The notes under the pieces were generated by a model, which saw nothing but the letters and a program-made list of their open reading frames with translations, was not told the DNA's origin and did no database searches. From Aquirhabdus sp. (GTDB lineage: Bacteria > Pseudomonadota > Gammaproteobacteria > Pseudomonadales > Moraxellaceae), in contig JASLHI010000051.1 in the NCBI GenBank assembly GCA_030149815.1, positions 14,293 to 78,292 on the forward strand: a stretch of DNA of 64,000 bases, read 5' to 3'. Each line of letters starts with the position of its first letter. Position 1 is the stretch's first letter. The position numbers were made by a program, and so were the translations under genes. Below are positions 33,255-41,199 of this stretch, piece by piece.

Positions 33255-34406
33255 TTAATACGTACTATGGCTATTTTCTTTGATGTAAGCCGCAGTGACT
33301 TTGCCACGCATGACTGCATATGCCCAACTGGTATAAAACAGAATAATCGGCACAAAAATCAGTGCAGCGATGAGCATAATAAACAACGTCATATGACTTG
33401 AAGTGGCATCCCATGCGGTCAGGCTGGATTTAAAGTCATTGGATGATGGCATCAAGAACGGGAACATCGATACGCCCGCTGTGCCGATCACACCAGCGAT
33501 ACCTAACGCAGACATCACAAAAGCCAAGAGTGCTTTACCGCTCTTTGCAAGACCAAGTGCACTTAAGAATCCAACATAAGCCAATGCAGGGAAGGCCATG
33601 AGTAGCGGCCAATGTTGATAGTTGTTCAACCATGCGCCTGTTTCACGGACGACAGTTTTGGAGAGTGGATTAGAGAAACCATTTGGGTCAATGGCTGAGG
33701 TAATACGGAAACCTTGAATACCATAGGCAACCCATAATCCTGCAAGGCTAAACATGACCAATAAAGCAATTCCCAGTACCAGAACCCACGCACGCGCACG
33801 GCGTTGAATGTCACCCTCAGTACGATGCATCAGATAAACACCGCCATGAAAAGTGATCATCGCACTTGAAATCAAACCACAGAGCAATGCAAATGGATTG
33901 AGTAATGCCCAGAATGAACCATCATAGGTTGATACCATGTTGTTATCAAAGTGGAACGGTACGCCTTGCAGCAAGTTACCAAATGCGACGCCAAAGATCA
34001 CAGGTGGAATGAAACCGCCGATAAACAGACCCCAGTCCCAAGCTGAACGCCATGTTGGGTTGTCGATCTTACTGCGATAATCAAAACCAACTGGGCGAAA
34101 AAACAGTGCCCAGAGTACGATCATCATCGCCCAGTAAAATCCAGAAAAGGCAGTTGCATAGACAAATGGCCACGCGGCAAAGATCGCACCACCCGCAGTG
34201 ATGAACCAGACTTGATTGCCATCCCAATGCGGTGCAATGGTGTTGATCATGACGCGTCGTTCGATATCGGTTTTACCAACGAATGGGAGCAGTGTACCCA
34301 CCCCCATATCATGTCCATCCATGACCGCGAAGCCGATCAACAATATCCCCACCAACACCCACCAAATCACCCGCAAGGTGGAATAATCTAGAAGATCAAT
34401 AATCAT
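33255..34406 (-). CDS. cydB: Cytochrome bd ubiquinol oxidase subunit II
   Basis: This is the second large subunit of the quinol:O2 oxidoreductase. Eight or nine membrane helices are visible. Conserved features include DGHDMGVGTLLPF in the first helix region, HWDGNQVWFITAGGAIFAAWP and FRPVGFDYRSK, all typical of CydB. The length of 383 residues is normal for bd-I type. It is 12 bases downstream of cydA in the operon, with an AAAGGGG ribosome binding site. Confidence 0.97.
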   Translation of the reverse strand: MIIDLLDYSTLRVIWWVLVGILLIGFAVMDGHDMGVGTLLPFVGKTDIERRVMINTIAPHWDGNQVWFITAGGAIFAAWPFVYATAFSGFYWAMMIVLWALFFRPVGFDYRSKIDNPTWRSAWDWGLFIGGFIPPVIFGVAFGNLLQGVPFHFDNNMVSTYDGSFWALLNPFALLCGLISSAMITFHGGVYLMHRTEGDIQRRARAWVLVLGIALLVMFSLAGLWVAYGIQGFRITSAIDPNGFSNPLSKTVVRETGAWLNNYQHWPLLMAFPALAYVGFLSALGLAKSGKALLAFVMSALGIAGVIGTAGVSMFPFLMPSSNDFKSSLTAWDATSSHMTLFIMLIAALIFVPIILFYTSWAYAVMRGKVTAAYIKENSHSTY

Positions 34407-34418
34407 GTTATGCCCCTT

Positions 34419-35996
34419 TTAGTGTGCTGCGGTGACTGAGTCATGCGGTGCTTCATTCATATAACGGCCTGTACCCAAACTGCCTGGACCTTGGCGCGTA
34501 AACTTGATCATCAAGTACATTTCGACGATGAGGAGTACGGTGTAGAAGGCGATAAAACCAAACAAAGAGCCATAGATACTTTCAACAGAAAGTGTCGATA
34601 CGGAGAGATGGGTTGGTAATACGCCATAAATCGTCCAAGGTTGACGACCATATTCCGCGACAACCCAGCCGAGTTCGATAGCAATCCATGGTGCAGGGAG
34701 CATAAAGAACGCAAATTTGAATAACCATGCTTTACGTTTTTCAAAGCCTGGACGTAAGGTATGCCAGAATGACAAGCCAAACAGGATCAGCATTAACCCA
34801 CCCATAGCGACCATGATACGGAAGCTCCAGAACATCGGTGCGACGCGTGGTACGGTAGAGTCAACGGCGAGTTGAATTTGAGCAGGTGTTGCATCTTTGA
34901 CATTCACCACATATTTTTTCAATAGCAAGCCAAAGCCGAGATCCGCTTTGTGGGCTTCAAAAATCGCTTTAACTTGACTATCTGCTGGATTGGCCCGTAG
35001 CGCTTCGAGTGCAGTCACCGCCTGAATACCAGACAAAATGCGCTCGCGATTTTTTTCTTTAATCTCAATAATCCCAGGAATTTGTTTGGTCAAAGAGCGA
35101 GTGCCGATGATGCCCATCACCCAAGGAATCTGTACTGCCCAATCGTTACGCATCGCTTTTTCGTTAGGCGCAGCAATAATATTGAATGGCGCAGGTGCTG
35201 GTTCGGTATGCCACATGGCTTCGATGGCAGCCATTTTGGTTTGCTGTGCTTCTCCGACGGTGTAGCCCGATTCATCGCCAAGCACAATCACTGACAATAC
35301 TGAAGCAAGTCCAAATGCCGCCGCAATGCGATAGCTGCGTTTAGCAAACTCAATGTTAATGCCTTTGAGTAAATACCATGATGAAATCGCCAGCACAAAA
35401 ACTGATGCACAGACATAGCCAGCAGAAACCGTATGAACAAACTTGGCTTGTGCATCAGGGTTAAAAATTAACGCCCAAAAGTCGCTCATTTCCATACGCA
35501 TCGTCACATAGTTGAATTCTGAGCCGACTGGATTTTGCATCCAGCCATTTGCAATCAGAATCCATAGTGCAGATAGGTTTGTACCAATGGCCATAAGCAT
35601 CGTGACGAGTAAATGTTGAACTCGTGACAAACGATCCCAGCCAAAAAAGAACAATCCGATAAAGGTTGATTCAAGGAAGAACGCCATCAAGCCTTCGATT
35701 GCCAGCGGTGCGCCAAAAATGTCACCGACATAGTGAGAGTAGTACGCCCAGTTTGTACCAAACTGAAATTCCATCGTAATACCCGTGGTGACACCCAAGG
35801 CAAAGTTAATGCCGAATAGTTTGCCCCAAAAGCGAGTCATGTCCTTGTAGATCATTTTTCCTGTCATGACATAGATGCTTTCCATAATGAGAAGAATCCA
35901 CACCATGCCCAAGGTCAATGGGACGAACAAAAAATGGTAAAGTGCTGTCACGGCAAACTGTAACCGAGACAGATCAACCAGATGTTCACTGATCAT
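34419..35996 (-). CDS. cydA: Cytochrome bd ubiquinol oxidase subunit I
   Basis: This is the catalytic subunit that carries haems b558, b595 and d, oxidises ubiquinol and reduces O2 with high affinity. Seen features: the N-terminal SRLQFAVTALYHFLFVPLTLG with a haem-ligand His, the GRQPWTIYGVLPTHLS motif near the C terminus, and a long Q-loop region (about residues 250-390) that marks the long Q-loop subfamily of bd-I enzymes. The length of 525 residues agrees. An AAGGAG ribosome binding site lies upstream of the ATG at 35996. It is the second gene of the cydPABX-ybgE operon. Confidence 0.97.
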   Translation of the reverse strand: MISEHLVDLSRLQFAVTALYHFLFVPLTLGMVWILLIMESIYVMTGKMIYKDMTRFWGKLFGINFALGVTTGITMEFQFGTNWAYYSHYVGDIFGAPLAIEGLMAFFLESTFIGLFFFGWDRLSRVQHLLVTMLMAIGTNLSALWILIANGWMQNPVGSEFNYVTMRMEMSDFWALIFNPDAQAKFVHTVSAGYVCASVFVLAISSWYLLKGINIEFAKRSYRIAAAFGLASVLSVIVLGDESGYTVGEAQQTKMAAIEAMWHTEPAPAPFNIIAAPNEKAMRNDWAVQIPWVMGIIGTRSLTKQIPGIIEIKEKNRERILSGIQAVTALEALRANPADSQVKAIFEAHKADLGFGLLLKKYVVNVKDATPAQIQLAVDSTVPRVAPMFWSFRIMVAMGGLMLILFGLSFWHTLRPGFEKRKAWLFKFAFFMLPAPWIAIELGWVVAEYGRQPWTIYGVLPTHLSVSTLSVESIYGSLFGFIAFYTVLLIVEMYLMIKFTRQGPGSLGTGRYMNEAPHDSVTAAH

Positions 35997-36043
35997 TACA
36001 CGCTCCTTAGCATTCGTTTTGAATGCGATTTATTAAGAAATAA

Positions 36044-36202
36044 TTAATGTGATGTAGATAGCATATGTTCGGCAGCAGTTGACGCATCGACTTTTACAGC
36101 ACGATCAGCGACCCAAAAGTACCAAATGCCATACAGTAGAATGAGTTTGATGATTAAGACTGCTATGATTTCTTTAACCAGTTTTCGATCATTGGCTTTC
36201 AT
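36044..36202 (-). CDS. cydP: Cytochrome oxidase putative small subunit CydP
   Basis: This 52-residue single-helix protein starts MKANDRKLVKEIIAVLIIKL, has a helix ending LLYGIWYFWV and then a short polar tail ending STSH. The K-LVKEI...IKL-LLY-IW-FF pattern matches the CydP family found before cydAB in several proteobacteria; its role in the oxidase is not proved. The frame is open to 36361, but the ATG at 36202 is preceded by a G-rich segment, and the upstream part does not look like protein. It is the first gene of the bd operon. Confidence 0.85.
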   Translation of the reverse strand: MKANDRKLVKEIIAVLIIKLILLYGIWYFWVADRAVKVDASTAAEHMLSTSH

Positions 36203-36220
36203 GAAATAGCCCCCGTTTAC

Positions 36221-36234
36221 ATGATGTATATCAA
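36221..36234 (-). promoter_or_regulatory. FNR/ANR-like box upstream of cydP
   Basis: On the minus strand the sequence TTGATATACATCAT matches the FNR/ANR consensus TTGAT-N4-ATCAA except for the last base. It lies about 20 bases upstream of the cydP start codon. An FNR/ANR protein controls bd oxidase in many proteobacteria. The very short distance to the gene means it would sit near or over the promoter, fitting repression or a start site inside the cydP region. Confidence 0.45.
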
Positions 36235-36246
36235 TTACTATGCCAA
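36230..36246 (-). promoter_or_regulatory. Sigma-54-like promoter element before cydP
   Basis: On the minus strand TTGGCATAGTAATTGAT fits the sigma-54 pattern TGGCAY-N5-TTGCW except that the -12 GC is GA. The GG and GA are ten bases apart, which is the correct spacing. The divergent gene encodes a sigma-54 activator, so the match is interesting, but the changed -12 dinucleotide lowers confidence. The element overlaps the FNR-like box. Confidence 0.35.
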
Positions 36247-36369
36247 ATGACTTTAAATTTTTAGTTAATTGAAATTTATAAATAAAATGTAAAATTAGAG
36301 TTTGATTAATAAAATAAAGCTGTCGAAACTGGCAGAGGGCATGACATAATTGGCAGATCAATAAAAAGC

Positions 36370-36379
36370 TGACATGTCA
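36370..36379. promoter_or_regulatory. Perfect palindrome, possible activator site
   Basis: TGACATGTCA lies about 30 bases before the sigma-54 activator gene and about 125 bases upstream of the sigma-54-like element of cydP. This distance is normal for an enhancer-type binding site. A second half site TGACAT occurs at 36342. Function is inferred from position only. Confidence 0.35.
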
Positions 36380-36410
36380 TCCCTTGATGTGATTGATATG
36401 AGGTAACAAA

Positions 36411-37736
36411 ATGGCCGTTTTGGATGCACTTCGTTCCTTGATTGAAGGGATGCCCGAGCCTGTTTTATTATTTGATGCGGACTTTCATATCTTGGGCGTC
36501 AATGCTGCTTATGTGCGGATATTTGATGAACAGCCCGATATGATGGTTGGTCAAAAGTGCTACCAGGTTTTACATCAGATCGATCATCCTTGCGGTACAG
36601 ATCAACATCCCTGTCCATTGCAAATTGCCCAGCGTACGGGTGCGCGTGTAGAGGAAGTTCGCAGCCAATGTGGTCGTCAAGGCGCAAGACGAGTACGCGT
36701 TGAACTCATTCCGATTACACCTGATGCATCGGGTAAACAATATTTTCTGAATCGGGTTCATCAGCTAGAAACGGCGCGAGATTTTGCTAAGTCTGAACTG
36801 GTGGGGGAGTCGACTGCTTTCAAATCCATGATGAACTTGGTGGAGCGCGTTGCACGTTCCTCGACGACAGTTCTGTTACTCGGTGAGTCTGGCACGGGTA
36901 AAGAGTTAGTGGCGCGTGCGATCCATGATGCCAGCGCACGCCATGATAAAAGCTTCGTGGCGATTGATTGTTCAGGCTTGCCAGAAACCTTGTTTGAGAG
37001 CGAGTTGTTTGGTCATGAGCGCGGCGCATTTACTGGCGCAACCAGTGCGCGTGCAGGGCTACTGGAGGCTGCTCATGGCGGTACTCTGTTTATTGATGAA
37101 GTCGGCGATATTCCTCTAGGTTTACAAGTCAAACTGCTCCGTTTCTTAGAGACAGGAACTTATCGTCGGTTGGGTTCAACGACAATTCGGCATGCCGATG
37201 TGCGGATTATTTCTGCCACTCATCAACCCTTGTTGGATCGAGTAAAACAACAGTTGTTCCGTCAGGATCTTTACTATCGTCTCAGCGCATTTCCAATCCA
37301 TTTGCCGAACCTACAAGCACGGGTTGATGATATTCCGATTTTGGCAACGACCTTATTGCAGCGCATTTCTCGGCGCGAACAGCAGGTGTTCAGTATTGAT
37401 CAAGACGCAATTCATTATTTAAAGACACTTGAGCTCAAAGGGAATATCCGCGAACTGCGTAATATTCTAGAGCGCGCAGCGGTTTTAGCTTTTTCTGCGT
37501 TAATTCGGGTGAATGATATTCAGCAAGCCTTGGCACTGGAAAATACCCATATAGATTTTCATACGCCTCTTGAACAACTCACAATTTCTCAGGATGCCAC
37601 TAAGCCACTGAAAGCTTTAGAGGATGATCTGTTGTTGAATTTGCTTAATAATCATCGTGGGAATAAAAGACAGCTTGCAGAAGCACTTGGAATCAGTGAG
37701 CGCACGCTTTATCGCCGATTAAATAAGCTTGCTTAA
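36411..37736 (+). CDS. Sigma-54-dependent transcriptional activator with Cys-containing PAS domain
   Basis: This 441-residue activator has an N-terminal PAS domain (residues 1-115, LIEGMPEPVLLFDADFHILGVN), a sigma-54 AAA+ domain and a Fis-type helix-turn-helix (residues 418-440, NKRQLAEALGISERTLYRRL). The Walker A motif is GESGTGKE (near 158), the sigma-54 contact loop GAFTGA lies near 205, and Walker B is GGTLFIDEVGDI. The PAS domain has three Cys (50, 61 and 68) in C-x10-C-x6-C, with HPC and a conserved-looking TG, suggesting a redox, haem or metal cofactor. The gene is divergent from the bd oxidase operon, so that operon is the likely target. A GAGGT ribosome binding site precedes the ATG. 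Confidence 0.88.
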   Translation: MAVLDALRSLIEGMPEPVLLFDADFHILGVNAAYVRIFDEQPDMMVGQKCYQVLHQIDHPCGTDQHPCPLQIAQRTGARVEEVRSQCGRQGARRVRVELIPITPDASGKQYFLNRVHQLETARDFAKSELVGESTAFKSMMNLVERVARSSTTVLLLGESGTGKELVARAIHDASARHDKSFVAIDCSGLPETLFESELFGHERGAFTGATSARAGLLEAAHGGTLFIDEVGDIPLGLQVKLLRFLETGTYRRLGSTTIRHADVRIISATHQPLLDRVKQQLFRQDLYYRLSAFPIHLPNLQARVDDIPILATTLLQRISRREQQVFSIDQDAIHYLKTLELKGNIRELRNILERAAVLAFSALIRVNDIQQALALENTHIDFHTPLEQLTISQDATKPLKALEDDLLLNLLNNHRGNKRQLAEALGISERTLYRRLNKLA

Positions 37737-37790
37737 GATAAGTGTTTAGAAGTTTTGTATGTGTTAATTGTTGAAATGTGTTTTTCAATG

Positions 37791-37902
37791 TTTGCTTTGA
37801 AGTCTTCCTAAGGGGATGAGAAACACTGCTTCGCAAGAGAAGGATATGGTCTAGATCTTATTCTAAAACCATCCCCATCCCGACCTTCCCCTTGAAGGGG
37901 AA
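37791..37902. repeat. Palindromic intergenic repeat, family B copy 1 (before lolA)
   Basis: The left end TTTGCTTTGAAGTCTTCC and the right part CCATCCCCATCCCGACCTT followed by CCCCTTGAAGGGGAA are the same as in the copy after lolA. The right arm contains the perfect palindrome CCCCTTGAAGGGG-like core (TTCCCCTTGAAGGGGAA). The left arm is degenerate in this copy (CCTAAGGGG). The rest of the gap 37737-38054 shows no gene. Confidence 0.8.
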
Positions 37903-38054
37903 AAGTATTCATTTTCTCCATATTTTTACGCAACTCTATCTAATAAACCGTCATTTATGCAAAAACGCACACAAAACCGCAGTGGAATACGAAGCCAACA
38001 CACGTCAAAATACAAACATTCATAGAGATACTTGAATAAATTGGGGAAATTACG

Positions 38055-38768
38055 ATGAGTCGCTCTTTTGGCGTTTTGGCAGTCTCGATTGCTTTGAGTC
38101 TGGTTGGTGTGATGCCTGTAGTTGCAAATGCTGCAACCGTTGGGCAAATGACGACACAAGTTGCTGCCACAGAGGCGCAAGCCACAGCAAAGTTAAATGG
38201 TTTATTGGGAAAAATTAGCAGCTTACAAGCAAACTTTAGCCAAACGACGAAGGCAACGACATCGACTAAGTCTATCCCACAAAAACAGGGGTTGAGATCT
38301 AGCCACTTGGGTCAGACTTTTAGTGGTGTTATGCAGGTGAAGCGTCAAGGTTTATTCCGTTGGGAAACAACCAGTCCGATGAAACAGTTGATTGTGGCAA
38401 CCGGTAAAACCGTGTGGATTTATGATCCTGATTTGCTGCAGGCGACACGTCAGACGTTGGATGAACAGATGAGTAATACGCCAGCGTTATTGTTATCTGG
38501 AAATGCTGCTCAGATCATGAAGTCGTATAAAGTCACTCAACCGAATAGTGCAATTCCATATTTCGTCCTGTATCCACGCGCAAAAGATGGTGTATTTGAA
38601 AGTTTAGCGATTCGTTTCGATGCGAATGTTCCTGCACAGATGGTGCTGTCAGATTCATTGGGACAGCAAACTACCGTGAATTTCACGGATATTAAAGTCA
38701 ACCCAGAGATTGCTCGCAGTCAGTTTGAATTTGTCCCGCCGAAGGGTGCTGATGTGATTGATCAGTAA
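38055..38768 (+). CDS. lolA: Outer membrane lipoprotein carrier protein LolA
   Basis: LolA is a periplasmic chaperone that accepts lipoproteins from the LolCDE transporter and delivers them to LolB. A signal peptide (FGVLAVSIALSLVGVMPVVANA) is cleaved near ANAA. Family features are the first strand-helix region LLGKISSLQANFSQTTKA, FSGVMQVKRQGLFRWETTSP, LIVATGKTVWIYDPDLLQATRQ and the C-terminal FEFVPPKGADVID. The length of 237 residues is slightly long because of a Thr/Ser/Lys-rich insert around residue 60-85. The gene is flanked on both sides by the same palindromic repeat. Confidence 0.92.
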   Translation: MSRSFGVLAVSIALSLVGVMPVVANAATVGQMTTQVAATEAQATAKLNGLLGKISSLQANFSQTTKATTSTKSIPQKQGLRSSHLGQTFSGVMQVKRQGLFRWETTSPMKQLIVATGKTVWIYDPDLLQATRQTLDEQMSNTPALLLSGNAAQIMKSYKVTQPNSAIPYFVLYPRAKDGVFESLAIRFDANVPAQMVLSDSLGQQTTVNFTDIKVNPEIARSQFEFVPPKGADVIDQ

Positions 38769-38771
38769 AGT

Positions 38772-38871
38772 TTTGCTTTGAAGTCTTCCCCTTCAAGGGG
38801 AAGATTTAGATGGGGATGGCTTTACTTTACTTTGAAACCATTCCTATCCCGACCTTCCCCTTGAAGGGGAA
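38772..38871. repeat. Palindromic intergenic repeat, family B copy 2 (after lolA)
   Basis: The left arm CCTTCAAGGGGAAG...GGGGATGG and the right arm CCATTCCTATCCC...CTTCCCCTTGAAGG form an imperfect palindrome of 100 bases. It begins four bases after the lolA stop codon and ends before the convergent SDR gene. It starts with the same TTTGCTTTGAAGTCTTCC as the copy at 37791. Confidence 0.85.
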
Positions 38872-38890
38872 GGAGACGAGCATTGAGTCT

Positions 38891-39652
38891 TTACTTACTC
38901 AGCAACCCATTAATCCAATGATTGAGGCGATCTGGCGCAAAGCCAGAGATGGTATAGAGTAGGCGTGTTGAAAGTCCTACAGGTGTATGAGTTGCAGGTG
39001 ACTTGTCATTGGCGACCTGAAAAATCGTTTGTGCGACATCTTTTGGCGTTAAGCGCGCGCCCATTTTTTTGAAACTCGCAGCATTCATATCCGTGACCAT
39101 TGCTGTTTTTACAAATAAAGGCATGATATCTAATACACGGATGCCTTGAACTTTCCATTCATTATCCAGCGCTTCTGTTAGGCCGCGAATTGCAAACTTG
39201 CTGGCTGAGTAAGTTGCGATATCAGGTTGACCGTAAATTGCAGAGGCTGAGGATAGGTTAATGACACGAGAGTTAGGCGTTGTTTGTAGATAAGGAAATG
39301 CACTGTGACAGCCATTGATGACGCCTTGTACGTTGATATCAATAATTTGTTTATGCTGTTGGATTGTGATGTTTTGAAATGCACCAGAGTGTAGAACGCC
39401 AGCATTATTAATCAATAAATCAAGGCGAGACTTTTGTTCAAAAAAAGCAGCTAATGATTTCTTCCAGCCTTCAACATCGGTGACATCGAGTTTGCCGTAA
39501 ATAGCTTGCTTACTACCGATTTCTTCAGCAAGGCGTTGGACAGCAGCTTCATCGCGATCATATAAGCCGACAAACCAACCTTTTTTTGCAAAAAGACGTG
39601 CTGTTTCTTGTCCAATTCCTGCGCCTGCACCTGTGATCAATACGCATTTCAT
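38891..39652 (-). CDS. SDR-family oxidoreductase
   Basis: This is a classical short-chain dehydrogenase of 253 residues. It shows the cofactor motif ITGAGAGIGQETA, LLINNAGVLHSG, the catalytic Ser in VINLSSASAIYG, and YSASKFAIRG with the catalytic Tyr and Lys. The C-terminal part (PLFVKTAMV) is typical of SDRs acting on hydrophobic or steroid-like substrates, but the substrate is not known. The gene is on the same strand as paeA, 45 bases downstream of its stop codon is not the case; it lies just after paeA's upstream partner order (paeA is transcribed first), so co-transcription with paeA is possible. Confidence 0.85.
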   Translation of the reverse strand: MKCVLITGAGAGIGQETARLFAKKGWFVGLYDRDEAAVQRLAEEIGSKQAIYGKLDVTDVEGWKKSLAAFFEQKSRLDLLINNAGVLHSGAFQNITIQQHKQIIDINVQGVINGCHSAFPYLQTTPNSRVINLSSASAIYGQPDIATYSASKFAIRGLTEALDNEWKVQGIRVLDIMPLFVKTAMVTDMNAASFKKMGARLTPKDVAQTIFQVANDKSPATHTPVGLSTRLLYTISGFAPDRLNHWINGLLSK

Positions 39653-39697
39653 TGCAGAACTTCCTTGTAGGTTTTAACGATTTTTTTCGTCAGTTAT

Positions 39698-40993
39698 TTA
39701 TGGAGATGGCGCAATTATACGTGTAACTAACAGTTGGTCAATTTTATAGTGATCAATATCGACGACTTCAAATTTAAACCCTGAAAATTCAACAAAATCG
39801 GTGCGTTTTGGAATTTTGCGCAGCATATACATGATAAAGCCTGCGATAGTTTCATAGTTTTCTTCATCAGGGAAAAGTTCTAGGCCCAGTGCATGCTTCA
39901 CATCACCAATCGGTGTGACACCATCAATTAACCATGAGTTTTCATCACGTTGAATGACTTGTTCTTCTTGTTGACTAACCAAATCACCCATCACTGTGCT
40001 CATCACATCATTCAGCGTAATGACACCGACGACCAAAGCATATTCATTAATGACCGCTGCGAAGTCTTCGCGGGTGGCTTTAAAGCGGGCTAAGAGTTCC
40101 GATAAGGTCAGCGAGTCAGGGATCATCAATACATTACGAATATTTGACTCGTAGATTTGTGCAAGTGGTTGATTGTTAATCATTCTCAGCAGGATGTCTT
40201 TTGTATCGACATAGCCAATAACTGTATCAATGGTTTGGTCACAGACTAGAAATTTAGAATGAGGATGTGCGGCAATTTTTTGTTTAAGGCTGTCGCTGTT
40301 TTCTTTCAACGTGAAGTAAATGATGCTTTCACGTGACGTCATGGATGACGGTACAGTACGGGATTCCAATTCAAAGACATTTTCAATTAAATGAAATTCT
40401 TGTTTATCAATTGCACCTGTTTGTGCGCCAGCATCTACCATCGCATAAATATCATCATAGGTAATGACATCGTTGCGTACTGTGGAAATATTAAATAGCT
40501 TGAATAGGCTATTTGCAGCACCGCTGATCAGGAAAATTAGAGGGGTACAGATTTTAATAAAAAATAAGAGCGGCCTCACCAAGCGAATAGACACTTGTTC
40601 TGGTGCTGTCATGGCGAGACGTTTCGGCATCAAATCAGCAAACAGAATAAATAGGGTTGTGACCACAATGAAAGAAATAATGAAGCTAATAGAGCCTAAC
40701 ATTTCGCCGCTGTATACATGGCTAATCATTGCTTGAATAGAGGGCGTGAGCGTCGCTTGTCCAAAAATACCGCCTAAAATGGCAATAGCATTTAAACCAA
40801 TTTGCGTTGCGGCAAAAAAATTACCTGCTTGATCTTGGATGGTGAGGACTTTTTGTGCGTTAGTTTTACCTTCAGCCAATAAAACTTGAAGTTTGATTTT
40901 ACGTGCGGCAGCGATAGAAATTTCGGACATGGAGAGAAAAGCACTACATGCTACTAAGATGCCAATCACCATAAAATTACTGAGCAAGCTCAC
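39698..40993 (-). CDS. paeA: Polyamine export protein, CorC/HlyC-type membrane protein
   Basis: The protein is closely similar along its length to E. coli YtfL/PaeA, an inner membrane exporter of cadaverine and putrescine. It has an N-terminal CNNM/DUF21 membrane domain with three or four helices (SAFLSMSEISIAAARKIKL), then two CBS domains (IENVFELESRTVPSSMTSRE, VIGYVDTKDILLRM, EYALVVGVITLNDVMSTVMGDLV) and a CorC_HlyC domain (DENSWLIDGVTPIGDVKHAL, YETIAGFIMYMLRKIPKRTD). The length is 431 residues. The SDR gene follows after 45 bases on the same strand. Substrate is inferred from the homologue. Confidence 0.88.
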   Translation of the reverse strand: MSLLSNFMVIGILVACSAFLSMSEISIAAARKIKLQVLLAEGKTNAQKVLTIQDQAGNFFAATQIGLNAIAILGGIFGQATLTPSIQAMISHVYSGEMLGSISFIISFIVVTTLFILFADLMPKRLAMTAPEQVSIRLVRPLLFFIKICTPLIFLISGAANSLFKLFNISTVRNDVITYDDIYAMVDAGAQTGAIDKQEFHLIENVFELESRTVPSSMTSRESIIYFTLKENSDSLKQKIAAHPHSKFLVCDQTIDTVIGYVDTKDILLRMINNQPLAQIYESNIRNVLMIPDSLTLSELLARFKATREDFAAVINEYALVVGVITLNDVMSTVMGDLVSQQEEQVIQRDENSWLIDGVTPIGDVKHALGLELFPDEENYETIAGFIMYMLRKIPKRTDFVEFSGFKFEVVDIDHYKIDQLLVTRIIAPSP

Positions 40994-41199
40994 AAGAAGT
41001 ACCTTTTATTGATCCAATTTCATCGTAAATTATTCTAATCACTTGTTGTGACACTACAAAATCATTCAGCAAAAGGAACACTGGTGCTTCATGAGTATAC
41101 TACGAACAATGACTTTGCCGAAGCTGTTATAATGGCGCTTAAATTGTATTCACATCGTTTAGATATGTATGCGATCACGCCTTAATAAATGAGTCTCTT

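Noticed and set aside
36203..36361. Upstream extension of the cydP frame to 105 residues
   Set aside because: The added residues do not resemble the CydP family, and the region carries the promoter-like elements. The ATG at 36202 fits family length.
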